A DNA stretch of 64,000 nucleotides from Paenibacillus lactis (GCF_017873605.1 NZ_JAGGKI010000001.1:372001-436000), one strand, 5' to 3'; shown: positions 26,614-34,714, numbered from the stretch's first letter. Notes: a model not told the origin generated them from the sequence alone. Made by a program: numbers and translations.

Positions 26614-27672
26614 ATGACGATGATCAAGTTGCTGAAGGAAGTCGGACGGGGAAAACGGGGCTCTCGGGATTTGAATTATAACGAGGCCGTCTCTGCTGCC
26701 GAATGGATTCTGGAAGACAAGGCTACCCCTGCCCAAATCGGCGCCTTCTTTATGGCCGAACGAATGAAGATGGAAAGCGTGGAGGAATTGGAGGCCTTCA
26801 TCAAGGCCCTGCGTGACCGATCTTTCCGTAAAGCGGTCCATGCCGGACTCGATTGCGCAGGACCTTATGACGGCAGAAAGACGTCCTTCTACGCCTCGTT
26901 TCCGACTGCCTTTCTGCTCGCAGCCGCCGGGCTGCCGGTTACGCTGCACGGCAGCGCTTCGCTGCCCCCGAAATGGGGAATTACGGTAAACGACCTATTG
27001 CTGTGCAAAGGGATTGATCCCGCCAGCATTACGCCCGAGCAGTCCATTCTGGCCGCCCAGCTCACTGGCGTGCTGTTCGCGGATGCCGAGCAGTGGTGTC
27101 CTCCCCTGGGCTCCATCCGCCCGATCCGCGAGGAGATCGGCATGCGCACGATCCTGAACACCGCCGAGAAGCTGATCGACTTCTCCCACTCGCCCTACCT
27201 CGTGTACGGCGTCTATCACAACACCGTCTTCGACCGGATGTCACAGCTACTCCAAAACCTTCGTTACCGTAAGGCACTGATCGTACAAGGGGCCGAGGGC
27301 TCGGAGGATCTGCATATCCATCGGGCGACCCGCGTACAGCTGGTGCACCAAGGGCATTCCGAGCTTCATCTGATCGACCCCGAGCTGTTCGGCCTCGAGG
27401 CTCAGCTTCCGGAGATCGAGTGGACCGCGGAGGAGCAGCTGCGGGTGACCGAGGAAGTTTTGCAGGGTAAGGGGCACATCGCGTTTACGAACCAGGTCCT
27501 CCTTAACGCTGCTGTAAGGCTTCATCTCTGCGAGCGCGCCGCTTCCGTAGAAGAAGGGCTGTACACCCTCAAATCCCTGCTCGACAACAGGCTGGCATGG
27601 TACGTCTACGACCGGTGGCTGCGTACACTGCTGGAGCATCCGGCGCAAGGGTCCGCTTCATCGATCAGATAA
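26614..27672 (+). CDS. TrpD/TrpD2-like phosphoribosyltransferase homologue
   Basis: A 352-residue protein of the anthranilate phosphoribosyltransferase fold. The N-terminal helical domain (LKEVGRGKRGSRDLNYNEAVSAAEWILEDKATPAQIGAFFMAERMKMES) matches the family well, but the glycine-rich PRPP loop and the GTGGD/KHGNR motifs of true TrpD are degraded (here CAGPYDGRK and LHGSASLPP), as in the TrpD2/YbiB group. It is therefore unlikely to make tryptophan. Co-transcribed with the ANTAR gene beside nirBD. Function unknown; a nucleic-acid-binding or regulatory role is possible by analogy with YbiB. Confidence 0.82.
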   Translation: MTMIKLLKEVGRGKRGSRDLNYNEAVSAAEWILEDKATPAQIGAFFMAERMKMESVEELEAFIKALRDRSFRKAVHAGLDCAGPYDGRKTSFYASFPTAFLLAAAGLPVTLHGSASLPPKWGITVNDLLLCKGIDPASITPEQSILAAQLTGVLFADAEQWCPPLGSIRPIREEIGMRTILNTAEKLIDFSHSPYLVYGVYHNTVFDRMSQLLQNLRYRKALIVQGAEGSEDLHIHRATRVQLVHQGHSELHLIDPELFGLEAQLPEIEWTAEEQLRVTEEVLQGKGHIAFTNQVLLNAAVRLHLCERAASVEEGLYTLKSLLDNRLAWYVYDRWLRTLLEHPAQGSASSIR

Positions 27673-27753
27673 CGAAAACGATCAGGCCCGATCCCATTTG
27701 TTCTGCAAAAGGGCCACCCGCAATCCTCATCTCCCCTTTCGGAAGACAACTAA

Positions 27754-27810
27754 AAAAGGACTGCAGCCAGGCCTATATCATGATGAAGGCCATAAAGCTG
27801 CAGTCCTTAA
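27754..27810. terminator. Bidirectional terminator between trpD-like gene and ilvE
   Basis: AAGGACTGCAG (27756-27766) pairs with CTGCAGTCCTT (27798-27808). On the minus strand a T run follows, so it chiefly serves ilvE. Confidence 0.85.
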
Positions 27811-27839
27811 ACTGCTGAATAAAAAACTGTCGTCTCTAA

Positions 27840-28934
27840 TTAGGAATGCTCCGCCGCATCCGCCAGCGGCAGCTCGATTACCCAACCGAACGGATCTTCA
27901 AGGATGCCGCGCTGGATGCCGGTAATTGCGTCATAAACCCGGCTCGACAGCTCCCCGGTAACGCCTTGCCCGATCACCAGCTTCTCATCCTGCCATTCCA
28001 AAGACCCGATCGGCGAGATCACCGCGGCCGTTCCGGTGCCAAACGCCTCAACCAGCGTTCCGCTGCGGTGTGCGTCAATGATTTCATCGATGGAAATGGC
28101 CCGTTCCTCTACCGGAATCCCCCAATGCTGGAGCAGCTGAATGACCGAGCTGCGGGTCACTCCGTCCAGGATACTTCCGTTCAGCGCCGGCGTAATGACC
28201 GTATCGCCCAGCTTGAAGAATACGTTCATGCTGCCGACCTCCTCGATGTACTTCCGATGCACGCCGTCCAGCCAGAGCACTTGGGAATAGCCCTTCGCCG
28301 TAGCTTCGTCCTGCGCTTTCAAGCCTGCTGCATAGTTGCCTGCGGTCTTGGCATTGCCTACGCCTCCTACTACGGCACGAACGTATTTCGGCTCCACATA
28401 AATGCCGACCGGATTGATGCCTTCCGCATAGTATGAGCCGACCACCGACAGAATGATCATGAATTTGTATTGAAGGGATGGGGCCACGCCCAGCACCGGC
28501 TCGGTTGCGATAACGAACGGCCGGATATAGAGCGAAGTACCGGGCTCGGAAGGAATCCAGTCCCGATCAACGAGAACGATCTGCTTCAGAGCCTCAAGCA
28601 CCAGCTCTTCGTCCAGATCCGGAATGCTGAGTCGGCGGTTGGACAAGTTGAGGCGCTCGATATTTTTGTTAGGACGGAACATCAGAATCCGGCGATCCTC
28701 GGTCAGATATGCCTTCAAGCCTTCGAACACCGTCTGCCCGTAATGGAACACCTTGGCCGCAGGATCCAGCTGAATCGGCTGATACGGAACGATCCGCGGA
28801 TCATGCCACCCTTTCTTCGCATCATAATCCAATATAAACATATGGTCGGTAAAGACCGTGCCGAAAGCCTGGTTGTGATGGGCCGGCTTCGGTTTTGGGG
28901 ACGACGTCAATTCAACGGGTATCGTGTAAGTCAT
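27840..28934 (-). CDS. ilvE: Branched-chain amino acid aminotransferase
   Basis: PLP enzyme that interconverts leucine, isoleucine or valine with their 2-oxo acids. The 364-residue length and motifs fit class IV BCAT of the long (BCAT2) type: GQTVFEGLKAY, the RPFVIATEP segment, the PLP lysine in GNAKTAGNYA, EEVGSMNVFF, and EAFGTGTAAVISPI for phosphate binding. AGGAG precedes the ATG. Divergent from a LysR gene 126 bases away. A free-standing Ile-type T-box lies 1.5 kb upstream on the same strand but is separated by lysR, so it does not control this gene. Confidence 0.95.
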   Translation of the reverse strand: MTYTIPVELTSSPKPKPAHHNQAFGTVFTDHMFILDYDAKKGWHDPRIVPYQPIQLDPAAKVFHYGQTVFEGLKAYLTEDRRILMFRPNKNIERLNLSNRRLSIPDLDEELVLEALKQIVLVDRDWIPSEPGTSLYIRPFVIATEPVLGVAPSLQYKFMIILSVVGSYYAEGINPVGIYVEPKYVRAVVGGVGNAKTAGNYAAGLKAQDEATAKGYSQVLWLDGVHRKYIEEVGSMNVFFKLGDTVITPALNGSILDGVTRSSVIQLLQHWGIPVEERAISIDEIIDAHRSGTLVEAFGTGTAAVISPIGSLEWQDEKLVIGQGVTGELSSRVYDAITGIQRGILEDPFGWVIELPLADAAEHS

Positions 28935-28985
28935 TATGCATACATCTCCTTATCTGCAAGCGTTATTAGTTGAATCATATCAATC

Positions 28986-29023
28986 GATACCCTATATTAA
29001 AAGTATCTGATTTATAGGGATAC
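28986..29023. promoter_or_regulatory. Inverted repeat in the ilvE-lysR divergent promoter
   Basis: CCCTATA at 28990-28996 pairs with TATAGGG at 29013-29019, with partial extension to GATA/TATC on both sides. Placement between divergent genes fits a LysR-type site. Confidence 0.45.
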
Positions 29024-29060
29024 CATACCTTTTAAGTATAGAGAGGGGCCACTTGAATCC

Positions 29061-29951
29061 ATGGATATTCGCCAGCTCCGTTATTTCCTGACAATTGCCC
29101 AGGAAGGCCAGATCACCCGCGCAGCTAAACAGCTGAATATGGAGCAGCCTCCCCTCAGCCGGCAGCTGAAGCTGATGGAAGAGGAGCTTGGCGTCACGCT
29201 GTTCGAGCGCAGCGGCAAGCAGCTTCGGCTGACCCATGCCGGCGAGCTCCTGCAACAACGGGCCGACTCGCTGCTTAATCAGTTCAACGAGACGCTGACG
29301 GAGGTGAAGGAACTTCATGCCGGCATCCGCGGCATGCTGTCCATCGGCGCGGTCGTTTCCTGCATCTCGCTGCTGCCCCAGCGCATCCATTCCTTCCGGC
29401 AAACATATCCCGAGGTCACCTTCAAAATCCGGGAAGGCGACCATTCCCTGCTGGCCGACCAGCTGGATCAGCGCCATATCGAGCTTGCGGTGACCCGCCT
29501 CCCGTTCGAATCGCGCTTTGATCCGGAACGTTATGCCGTGCTGCCCTTGCCCTCCGATCCGTTCGTTGCCGTTCTCCCCGGCAGCTGGGAATGCGGGCCG
29601 ACGCGAGGGCAAATCTCAATGCGTGAGCTGGCAGAGCATCCGTTCCTGTCGCTAAAGACCGACCAGACCAAAGGCATGCATGAGCGGGTCATCCAGGAAT
29701 TCAACCGCAGCGGCCACCCGCCGCGCGTCATATGCGAATGCTCCAGCGTCGCGATCATCGTGGCATTGGTCGCCGAAGGGATCGGCGCCACGATTTTGCC
29801 GGAATCGGTCATGTCCTCCTTCGCCATCCCCAACATCCGGACAATGACCATACTCAGCGCCGATTTCCAATCCGATGTCGGAATCGTCTGGCTCAAAGAT
29901 CATGTGCTATCCAATCGCGCCCGACATTTTCTGAACACTTTTATAGAATAA
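29061..29951 (+). CDS. LysR-family transcriptional regulator
   Basis: A 296-residue LysR regulator: N-terminal winged helix MDIRQLRYFLTIAQEGQITRAAKQLNMEQPPLSRQLKLMEEELGVTLFERSGKQLRLT (family signature), then a substrate-binding domain of two lobes. Divergently transcribed from ilvE with an inverted repeat between them, so regulation of ilvE is plausible but unproven. A weak hairpin near 30080-30122 may end it. No gene was seen between 29952 and 30117. Confidence 0.93.
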   Translation: MDIRQLRYFLTIAQEGQITRAAKQLNMEQPPLSRQLKLMEEELGVTLFERSGKQLRLTHAGELLQQRADSLLNQFNETLTEVKELHAGIRGMLSIGAVVSCISLLPQRIHSFRQTYPEVTFKIREGDHSLLADQLDQRHIELAVTRLPFESRFDPERYAVLPLPSDPFVAVLPGSWECGPTRGQISMRELAEHPFLSLKTDQTKGMHERVIQEFNRSGHPPRVICECSSVAIIVALVAEGIGATILPESVMSSFAIPNIRTMTILSADFQSDVGIVWLKDHVLSNRARHFLNTFIE

Positions 29952-30117
29952 CATTATTGGAGGCTTATCGTCTTCTCCATGTTTATCCGGTGCCGCGCCA
30001 ATGATCCGCAGCCCGGACGGCCCCCGCTCTGCCTGTACACCCTTCATGCACGAAAATTTAATGACTGATCAAGCCAAACAGGGAGAGCTGTTACGCTCTA
30101 TATAACATCCTCCCCGT

Positions 30118-30386
30118 TTATTCACCGCCGGAGAACGCGATTTCCGCAATTGTTCCGCAGCTTGTAAAGCCGATATTGCGGTATACTCGATTCGAATCAG
30201 AATTGGCTTGATCCGCATACAGCATCGGTGTAAGACCCTCCCGGTTCAGAAGCAGACCAAGCTCAGCTACAAGGACGCTGTGATACCCCTTCTTCCACTC
30301 TTCCTTCGGCGTATAGACGGCGTTAATGCCTTGAACGCCTCCCCTCCAAGCGCTTCATCCATGGGCACCAGCCTCTCCAGCATCAT
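30118..30386 (-). pseudogene. Frameshifted and shortened GNAT acetyltransferase
   Basis: After a good ribosome binding site the minus strand starts MMLERLVPMDEALGGEAFKAL, then the frame that makes sense shifts to GINAVYTPKEEWKKGYHSVLV and continues with LTPMLYADQANSDSNRVYRNIGF, the typical C-terminal motif of GNAT N-acetyltransferases, ending in TAA at 30118. Only about 85 codons remain of the usual 150 or more, in two frames. It follows an apparently intact T-box, so the controlled gene has been lost or eroded. Confidence 0.7.
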
Positions 30387-30422
30387 TCGCCACCCTCTCC
30401 TCTCATTCCGGGCCGATAAACG

Positions 30423-30709
30423 ACAAAAAGACCCCGTCCCCATAGGGACGGAGCCTTGCTCCGCGTTACCACCCTGATTCGCGCCGGCTCTTCCGGCACG
30501 CACTCTTCGCCATCATCCATCAATGATGCCCCATGGATAACGGCAGGGAACTCCCGGATCAGCTTCACGTCATGGACAGTCGGCTGATCTGCTCCGAGGT
30601 GATGGCCTGTTCATCGCCGCTTCCGCTGCTTTGCACCCACCAGCAGCTCTCTGATTCGAAGCATCCATACGATGCCGGCGTCCTCTTCAGCGCATTTGTT
30701 TCGAAAATT
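30423..30709 (-). ncRNA. T-box riboswitch, orphaned (isoleucine-type specifier suggested)
   Basis: On the minus strand: the stem I sequence AGAGAGCTGCTGGTGGGTGC followed by AAAGCAGC, then GGCC-ATC-ACCTCGGAGC where ATC is the likely Ile specifier, then GGGTGGTAACGCGGAGC (T-box), then the terminator CCGTCCC/GGGACGG with T5 (30451-30425). TGGT would pair with a tRNA having discriminator A, as tRNA-Ile does. Downstream is only a broken GNAT gene. T-box identity is firm; amino-acid specificity is inference. Confidence 0.87.
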
Positions 30710-30715
30710 TTATTC

Positions 30716-30744
30716 AGTTTAATCCGTTTGCGTTAAGCTGTCAA
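30716..30744 (-). promoter_or_regulatory. Promoter of the orphan T-box
   Basis: On the minus strand TTGACA (30744-30739), 17 bases, TAAACT (30721-30716), a near-consensus sigma-A promoter just ahead of the T-box leader. Confidence 0.72.
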
Positions 30745-30788
30745 GGCTGAAATTCGTCCATCAACCCGCCGTTTTATGCAAATCCAGT

Positions 30789-31325
30789 CTATTTATTGGT
30801 GAACCGAAAGACCAGCATTTCTCCTTTTTCCGGATGGACGCCATCCAGTTCGGAGTATTTTCCGCCTGTATACGTATTCAGCGTCTTGCGCCAAAAAATC
30901 TGCGTGCTCATATTCCGTTCCGTCGGGTTGGTCTGAAGCTCCCACGCGCCTTGGAACTGATCGAACACAAGCTCAGCTGCTCGCCGCGCTACACCTTGTC
31001 TTCGATAAGTCCGAAGCACGAAAAAATCGCTTAAGTAATATTGAATATTGGGCGACGGAACCTGCGGCGGTGTAGAAACCAGCGCGAAACCGGCGGCAAT
31101 GTCATCCACTGTGATCAGATAAGGAAAGAGAACCGACGGCTGCTCCCACCACACGTCCAGCAGTTTGCTCTGCTCGCTCAAGGTCGGCACATCCCCCTTC
31201 TCAAACACTCCATATCGGTTAGGATGGATCCCCCATATTTCAGCGATGTCATGCAAGTACAGCGGATAGAGGTTGTGCAGAATAAATGACTGTTCTTTCG
31301 GGCATAAACGCACTTCAATATTCAA
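30789..31325 (-). CDS. GNAT-family N-acetyltransferase
   Basis: A 178-residue acetyl-CoA-dependent acyltransferase. The acetyl-CoA-binding motif A is RTYRRQGVARRAAELVFDQF near residue 110, followed by WELQTNPTERNMSTQIFWRKTL (motif B). The TTG at 31325 is chosen because GGAGG lies 9 bases before it; the TTG at 31331 is too close. Monocistronic by spacing. Substrate unknown. It is distinct from the broken GNAT gene at 30118-30386. Confidence 0.85.
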   Translation of the reverse strand: MNIEVRLCPKEQSFILHNLYPLYLHDIAEIWGIHPNRYGVFEKGDVPTLSEQSKLLDVWWEQPSVLFPYLITVDDIAAGFALVSTPPQVPSPNIQYYLSDFFVLRTYRRQGVARRAAELVFDQFQGAWELQTNPTERNMSTQIFWRKTLNTYTGGKYSELDGVHPEKGEMLVFRFTNK

Positions 31326-31693
31326 GATCAATCCCCTCCCTAATCAATCATTTCAAGCAGGTTAAAATCCCGGTGAGTATGTTTAGAATAACATATTTCC
31401 CAGACCAAGATATCGACAAGTATGTAAATTTCGTTACGCATGCCATACAGGGCTGCGGATTGCTCTCCGCAAGTCAAAGCCGCCTCACGATCATTATATG
31501 ACAGACAGCCTTTCCAAATATTTCTTGATCAGCCTATAAATATCCTGCACGCATCCGGCAGCGATTTAATTGGATTCTTAGGATCACAATCCCTCTCGGG
31601 CATCCGCTACATATATAAGCAGAGAACCTCTCTCTATAAGGTTGTCATAAATTCACAGGATTATGAGCACTCCACATCCCCTCCGGCAAAGCC

Positions 31694-31730
31694 CAAAAAA
31701 AGAGCCAACCGAATTTCATCGGCCGGCTCC
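31694..31730 (-). terminator. Intrinsic terminator of mph
   Basis: On the minus strand GAGCC...CCGA pairs with TCGG...GGCTC and is followed by seven T. The stretch 31332-31690 between mph and the GNAT gene has no gene I can support, though short minus-strand segments look like coding remnants. Confidence 0.8.
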
Positions 31731-31794
31731 TTGCTCCAATCTGCCCTCGCGGCAGCATGGATGGGAGAGGATTCCCTCAATCACTTCTTGCGTA

Positions 31795-32712
31795 TTAGGT
31801 CAGTCCCAGCATGTTACGTGCCATCGCAAGCACTTCTTCCTGTTCCGTCAGCAACGCAAATTGTCCGACAGCCACCGGATACGCCGCGTATTGCTCTACG
31901 ATATGGTCGTACATCCGCGGCCACACCTTCCCGCCGGCTTGCTCGTATCGCTCCAGCAGCAGCTTCAGGTTATCCTCGCCGTGAACGGCATAGTACAGAA
32001 TGAAATCCTTGCCCGGGTTCGTCACTTCAGCCTCTGTCCAATCCAAAAGCCCGGTAACTTGAACCTGGCTGTCGATTAAAATATGCGGAGGATGGAGGTC
32101 GCCATGGACAAGCGACGAATGGCCCGGCCAATAGGAGTCATCACCGATCCATTTCTGCCAGCGGTCCCACAGCGCCGCGGATACTCCCAGGCGGCTTCGC
32201 ACCTCCTCCATATTCCGCGCCATCTCTTCCCAGGCTTCCTGCGGACTCTTCACCCGGAGGCCGGCTGCCCGAGCATCCTCGTGATCGATGCCGTGGAGAG
32301 CTGCCAGCGCCTGTGCCAGCGAATCGACGAATCGCTCGCCCGGCTGCACAGGATCCATGTTCCACGCATACCCTTCCGCACCGACAGATGCGGCAGGCTG
32401 ACCGCTAAGCAGCGGATAAGCGATAAGCTCTGGCGTGTAGATCCGCCAATCCGGTACGGCAACCGGCAGACGGGGCTGAATCAGCTTAAGCACCCGAGCC
32501 TCATTGTCCGCCCGTTCGAGCACATCTCCACGCCGCGGCTTACGCAGTACCCAAGACACACCTTCGGCATCCTCGGCAATGCCGACCAGAAAATCCATGC
32601 CGGATTCATTCATTTCGATGCCGTCAGGGCTCAGTTCCACCCCGTGCTCCCCTGCGATCGCCACCATGTCCCGGATAATTTCGGTATAATCCTGAGAATG
32701 AGCTGTTGTCAT
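31795..32712 (-). CDS. mph: Macrolide 2'-phosphotransferase family kinase
   Basis: A 305-residue cytoplasmic APH-like kinase. The catalytic loop HGDLHPPHILID (His203, Asp205) and the metal-binding LLDWTEAE (Asp224) match macrolide kinases of the Mph type, which phosphorylate the 2'-hydroxyl of the desosamine sugar and inactivate erythromycin-like drugs. VLRKPRRGD holds the ATP-contacting Lys. ATG 32712 is chosen because GGAGG lies just upstream; an earlier ATG at 32742 would overlap that site. A leader with a macrolide-arrest-type peptide and a terminator precede it, supporting macrolides as the inducer. Mph enzymes are known from Paenibacillus. Which macrolides it accepts is unknown. Confidence 0.88.
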   Translation of the reverse strand: MTTAHSQDYTEIIRDMVAIAGEHGVELSPDGIEMNESGMDFLVGIAEDAEGVSWVLRKPRRGDVLERADNEARVLKLIQPRLPVAVPDWRIYTPELIAYPLLSGQPAASVGAEGYAWNMDPVQPGERFVDSLAQALAALHGIDHEDARAAGLRVKSPQEAWEEMARNMEEVRSRLGVSAALWDRWQKWIGDDSYWPGHSSLVHGDLHPPHILIDSQVQVTGLLDWTEAEVTNPGKDFILYYAVHGEDNLKLLLERYEQAGGKVWPRMYDHIVEQYAAYPVAVGQFALLTEQEEVLAMARNMLGLT

Positions 32713-32768
32713 ATAAAAACGCCTCCTTGATATCGTTATCACCCTCGCAAGCTTCTTGAGTCAAACAA

Positions 32769-32799
32769 CAAAAAAGCACAGGCAATCATCACCTGTGCT
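32769..32799 (-). terminator. Terminator in the mph leader (attenuator)
   Basis: On the minus strand AGCACAGG (32799-32792) pairs with CCTGTGCT (32782-32775), followed by T6. It lies only about 57 bases before the mph start and 290 bases after the leader peptide, so it should block mph transcription unless prevented. Confidence 0.85.
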
Positions 32800-33023
32800 C
32801 AGCGTAATCGACAATGGGGCGCTTGCTTCCGCCACGATCCCCTATGTCCGAGTGCACGAAAATAACCCCATCCCGGAAGACAGTAAAGGACACAGCAAAT
32901 CATCCCCCACCTGCTTCGGATAGTCTTAATTTATTCGTCACTCATGACTATGGGTTACGTAAAATTGGCAGACCCATCCCGATTACCCTGCTTGAGCAGC
33001 AGGCCTCTTCATCGCGTATTCCA

Positions 33024-33062
33024 TTAGCCGCGAAAAGATCTCAATCGGGAATAATCCAACAC
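33024..33062 (-). CDS. mph leader peptide with RLR arrest motif
   Basis: A GTG-started ORF, VLDYSRLRSFRG, with GGAGGG placed 6 bases before the GTG and within about 20 bases of the predicted transcript start. Arg-Leu-Arg falls at codons 6-8, as in the ErmD leader peptide (MTHSMRLR), a known macrolide-dependent stall sequence. The same frame can also start from ATG at 33080 (without good ribosome binding site) or TTG at 33059. The codons lie in CCCGATT, which can pair with AATCGGG (32984-32978); the ribosome binding site lies in GGGTTACGT, which pairs with ACGTAACCC (32960-32952). A stalled ribosome would refold the leader. Function is inferred. Confidence 0.68.
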   Translation of the reverse strand: MLDYSRLRSFRG

Positions 33063-33094
33063 ACGTAACCCTCCGTTCATCCTAAGTTGCATTT

Positions 33095-33123
33095 AGAATA
33101 ACAGATTGGAGCAGGCAATACAA
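33095..33123 (-). promoter_or_regulatory. Promoter of the mph leader
   Basis: On the minus strand TTGTAT (33123-33118), 17 bases, TATTCT (33100-33095). The transcript would start near 33088, just before the leader peptide. Confidence 0.6.
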
Positions 33124-33250
33124 GGGATGATTTGGATTTAATCATTCTTTCCCTGCTATGTAGTTAGAGGATAGCCAATTCTCTCCAAGCCCGCTTCAGT
33201 CCGGTTGGGACCAACGGATTTCCTTCGTCCATCAACAGCCGCCCCCGCGG

Positions 33251-34081
33251 TCAGCTCGCCTTATGCGAGGAATTCAGCTCGGCAACCGGCGGGACCGCGG
33301 GTTTCTTTTGCGCCAGACACAACGCCAGTCCCGTAAACAGGAAACCGCCGGCAATGTTGCCAAGCGTCACGGGAATTTGATTCCATAGCCACCAATCCCC
33401 CAGACTAACGCCCGCTCCCATCAGCATGCCGGTCGGAATGACGAACAGATTGACTACTGCGTGCTCAAACCCTTGACCGAAGAAAATCACAATCGGCAGC
33501 CACATGGCGGCAATCTTGCCGCCTGTGCTCCGGGAGGCGTTAGCCATGACAGCCCCCAGGCACACCATCCAGTTGCACAGCATCGCCTTCACAAACACCG
33601 TTCCCATCCCTGCCCAGCCTAGCGAAGCATAACCAATCGTCTTCGCTTCAGCAGCGCCCCGTATAAGGTCAATAACGCCGCCCTCTTGTACATGCCCGAA
33701 CTGTGTCACCGCCGCGTAATAGAGCAGCCCATAGAATACCGAGCCGATAAGGTGCCCGATAAATACCCACGTCCAGCTGGCAAGCATCCGCAAGGCCGTC
33801 GTTTTCCTTTCCATAACCGCGAGCGGAATGAGGGCGAAGTTGCCCGTAACCAGCTCCAGTCCAAGCAGCACGATGATGACGAACCCGGCGGGAAACAACA
33901 AGGCACCCGCCATGCCGATCCCCGTCTGGGCCGTTGCCGTAAAGGCCAGCGTCGTGGCAAATCCAAGCAAGGCTCCGCCCAAAAATCCCCGCAGCAGCAT
34001 TTGCTCAACGGTCAGCTGCGATTTACTCGTCCCCGCTTGAATCATGGCTTCTACTACTTGATCCGGCTTTACATAGGACAT
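33251..34081 (-). CDS. Formate/nitrite transporter (FNT) family channel
   Basis: A 276-residue membrane protein with six helices and the FNT pattern: LRGFLGGALLGFATTLAF in the first helix, LELVTGNFALIPLAVMERKT, LCNWMVCLGAVMANASRSTGGKIAAMWLPI and FGQGFEHAVVNLFVIPTGML, the FNT signatures. The family moves monovalent anions such as nitrite, formate or hydrosulfide. The ATG at 34081 is chosen because GGAGG lies just before it. It is the second gene of an operon with cyanase (47 bases between), so it may carry cyanate, bicarbonate or nitrite; the substrate is inference. Confidence 0.92.
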   Translation of the reverse strand: MSYVKPDQVVEAMIQAGTSKSQLTVEQMLLRGFLGGALLGFATTLAFTATAQTGIGMAGALLFPAGFVIIVLLGLELVTGNFALIPLAVMERKTTALRMLASWTWVFIGHLIGSVFYGLLYYAAVTQFGHVQEGGVIDLIRGAAEAKTIGYASLGWAGMGTVFVKAMLCNWMVCLGAVMANASRSTGGKIAAMWLPIVIFFGQGFEHAVVNLFVIPTGMLMGAGVSLGDWWLWNQIPVTLGNIAGGFLFTGLALCLAQKKPAVPPVAELNSSHKAS

Positions 34082-34128
34082 GGTATCCCCCTCCTTCTGG
34101 GTGTATGGAACTGAACTGCCGCCCCCCA

Positions 34129-34572
34129 TTACCACTTTTTATAAGTCAGAAACTTTCCGTTTAACGTGACGACCACCCGGTCTCCCTTCGGATCCTCCAC
34201 ACGCTGTATATCCATCTCATAGTCGATCGCAGACATGATGCCGTCGCCGAATTTCTCGTGGATCAAGTCCTTGATCGCCGGTCCGTACACCAGCAAGATT
34301 TCATAGAAGCGATATATCAGCGGGTCCGTCGGAGGCATAGGCACCGTCGTTCCACGGTATGGAATAACGGTCAAAGCCGCAACCGCCTCCGGATCCAGCC
34401 CAAGCAAATCCCCGACCTTGGCACTCTCTTCATTCGTCAGCGTCCCCTGTCCCAGCAGCGCCGTTGCCGTCCAGGCCTCCGAACGGTCGATTACGCTTGC
34501 GATATCGATCCACTTTAACCCCAATTTGCGTTTGGCCTCCACGATTCGTCTTGTGACCTCGGCTCTCTCCAT
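34129..34572 (-). CDS. cynS: Cyanate hydratase (cyanase)
   Basis: Converts cyanate and bicarbonate to ammonia and two CO2, giving nitrogen and removing a toxin. The 147-residue product carries an N-terminal helical DNA-binding-like domain and the C-terminal catalytic segment with the conserved Arg, Glu and Ser (YRFYEILLVYGPAIKDLIHEKFGDGIMSAID). AAAGGAG precedes the ATG. First gene of the cynS-FNT operon. Confidence 0.96.
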   Translation of the reverse strand: MERAEVTRRIVEAKRKLGLKWIDIASVIDRSEAWTATALLGQGTLTNEESAKVGDLLGLDPEAVAALTVIPYRGTTVPMPPTDPLIYRFYEILLVYGPAIKDLIHEKFGDGIMSAIDYEMDIQRVEDPKGDRVVVTLNGKFLTYKKW

Positions 34573-34697
34573 GCATCCTCTCTCCTTTGTAAAAAGTAGT
34601 CTTACTCTCTACTGATCGATAAAAAATGAATTAATGTCATGTTTTCGTACGTACAATATGAAAATCTGGTCTAATTATACGAATTTTGTTTATTATA

Positions 34698-34714
34698 AGT
34701 CAATAAAATTAACA
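34698..34714. promoter_or_regulatory. Near-match GlnR/TnrA box upstream of cynS
   Basis: AGTCAATAAAATTAACA differs from TGTNAN7TNACA at one position. It lies in the AT-rich region about 130 bases upstream of cynS. Weak evidence taken alone. Confidence 0.3.

Noticed and set aside
27840..30709. The Ile-type T-box controlling ilvE
   Set aside because: The lysR gene on the opposite strand, the broken GNAT gene and the T-box terminator lie between them. ilvE has its own divergent promoter region.
33000..33026. Second and third mini-ORFs in the mph leader (MEYAMKRPAAQAG and MGLPILRNP)
   Set aside because: Neither has a good ribosome site and neither has a known stall motif, so only the RLR peptide is reported. 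The first overlaps the RLR stop as TAATG and could still be coupled.
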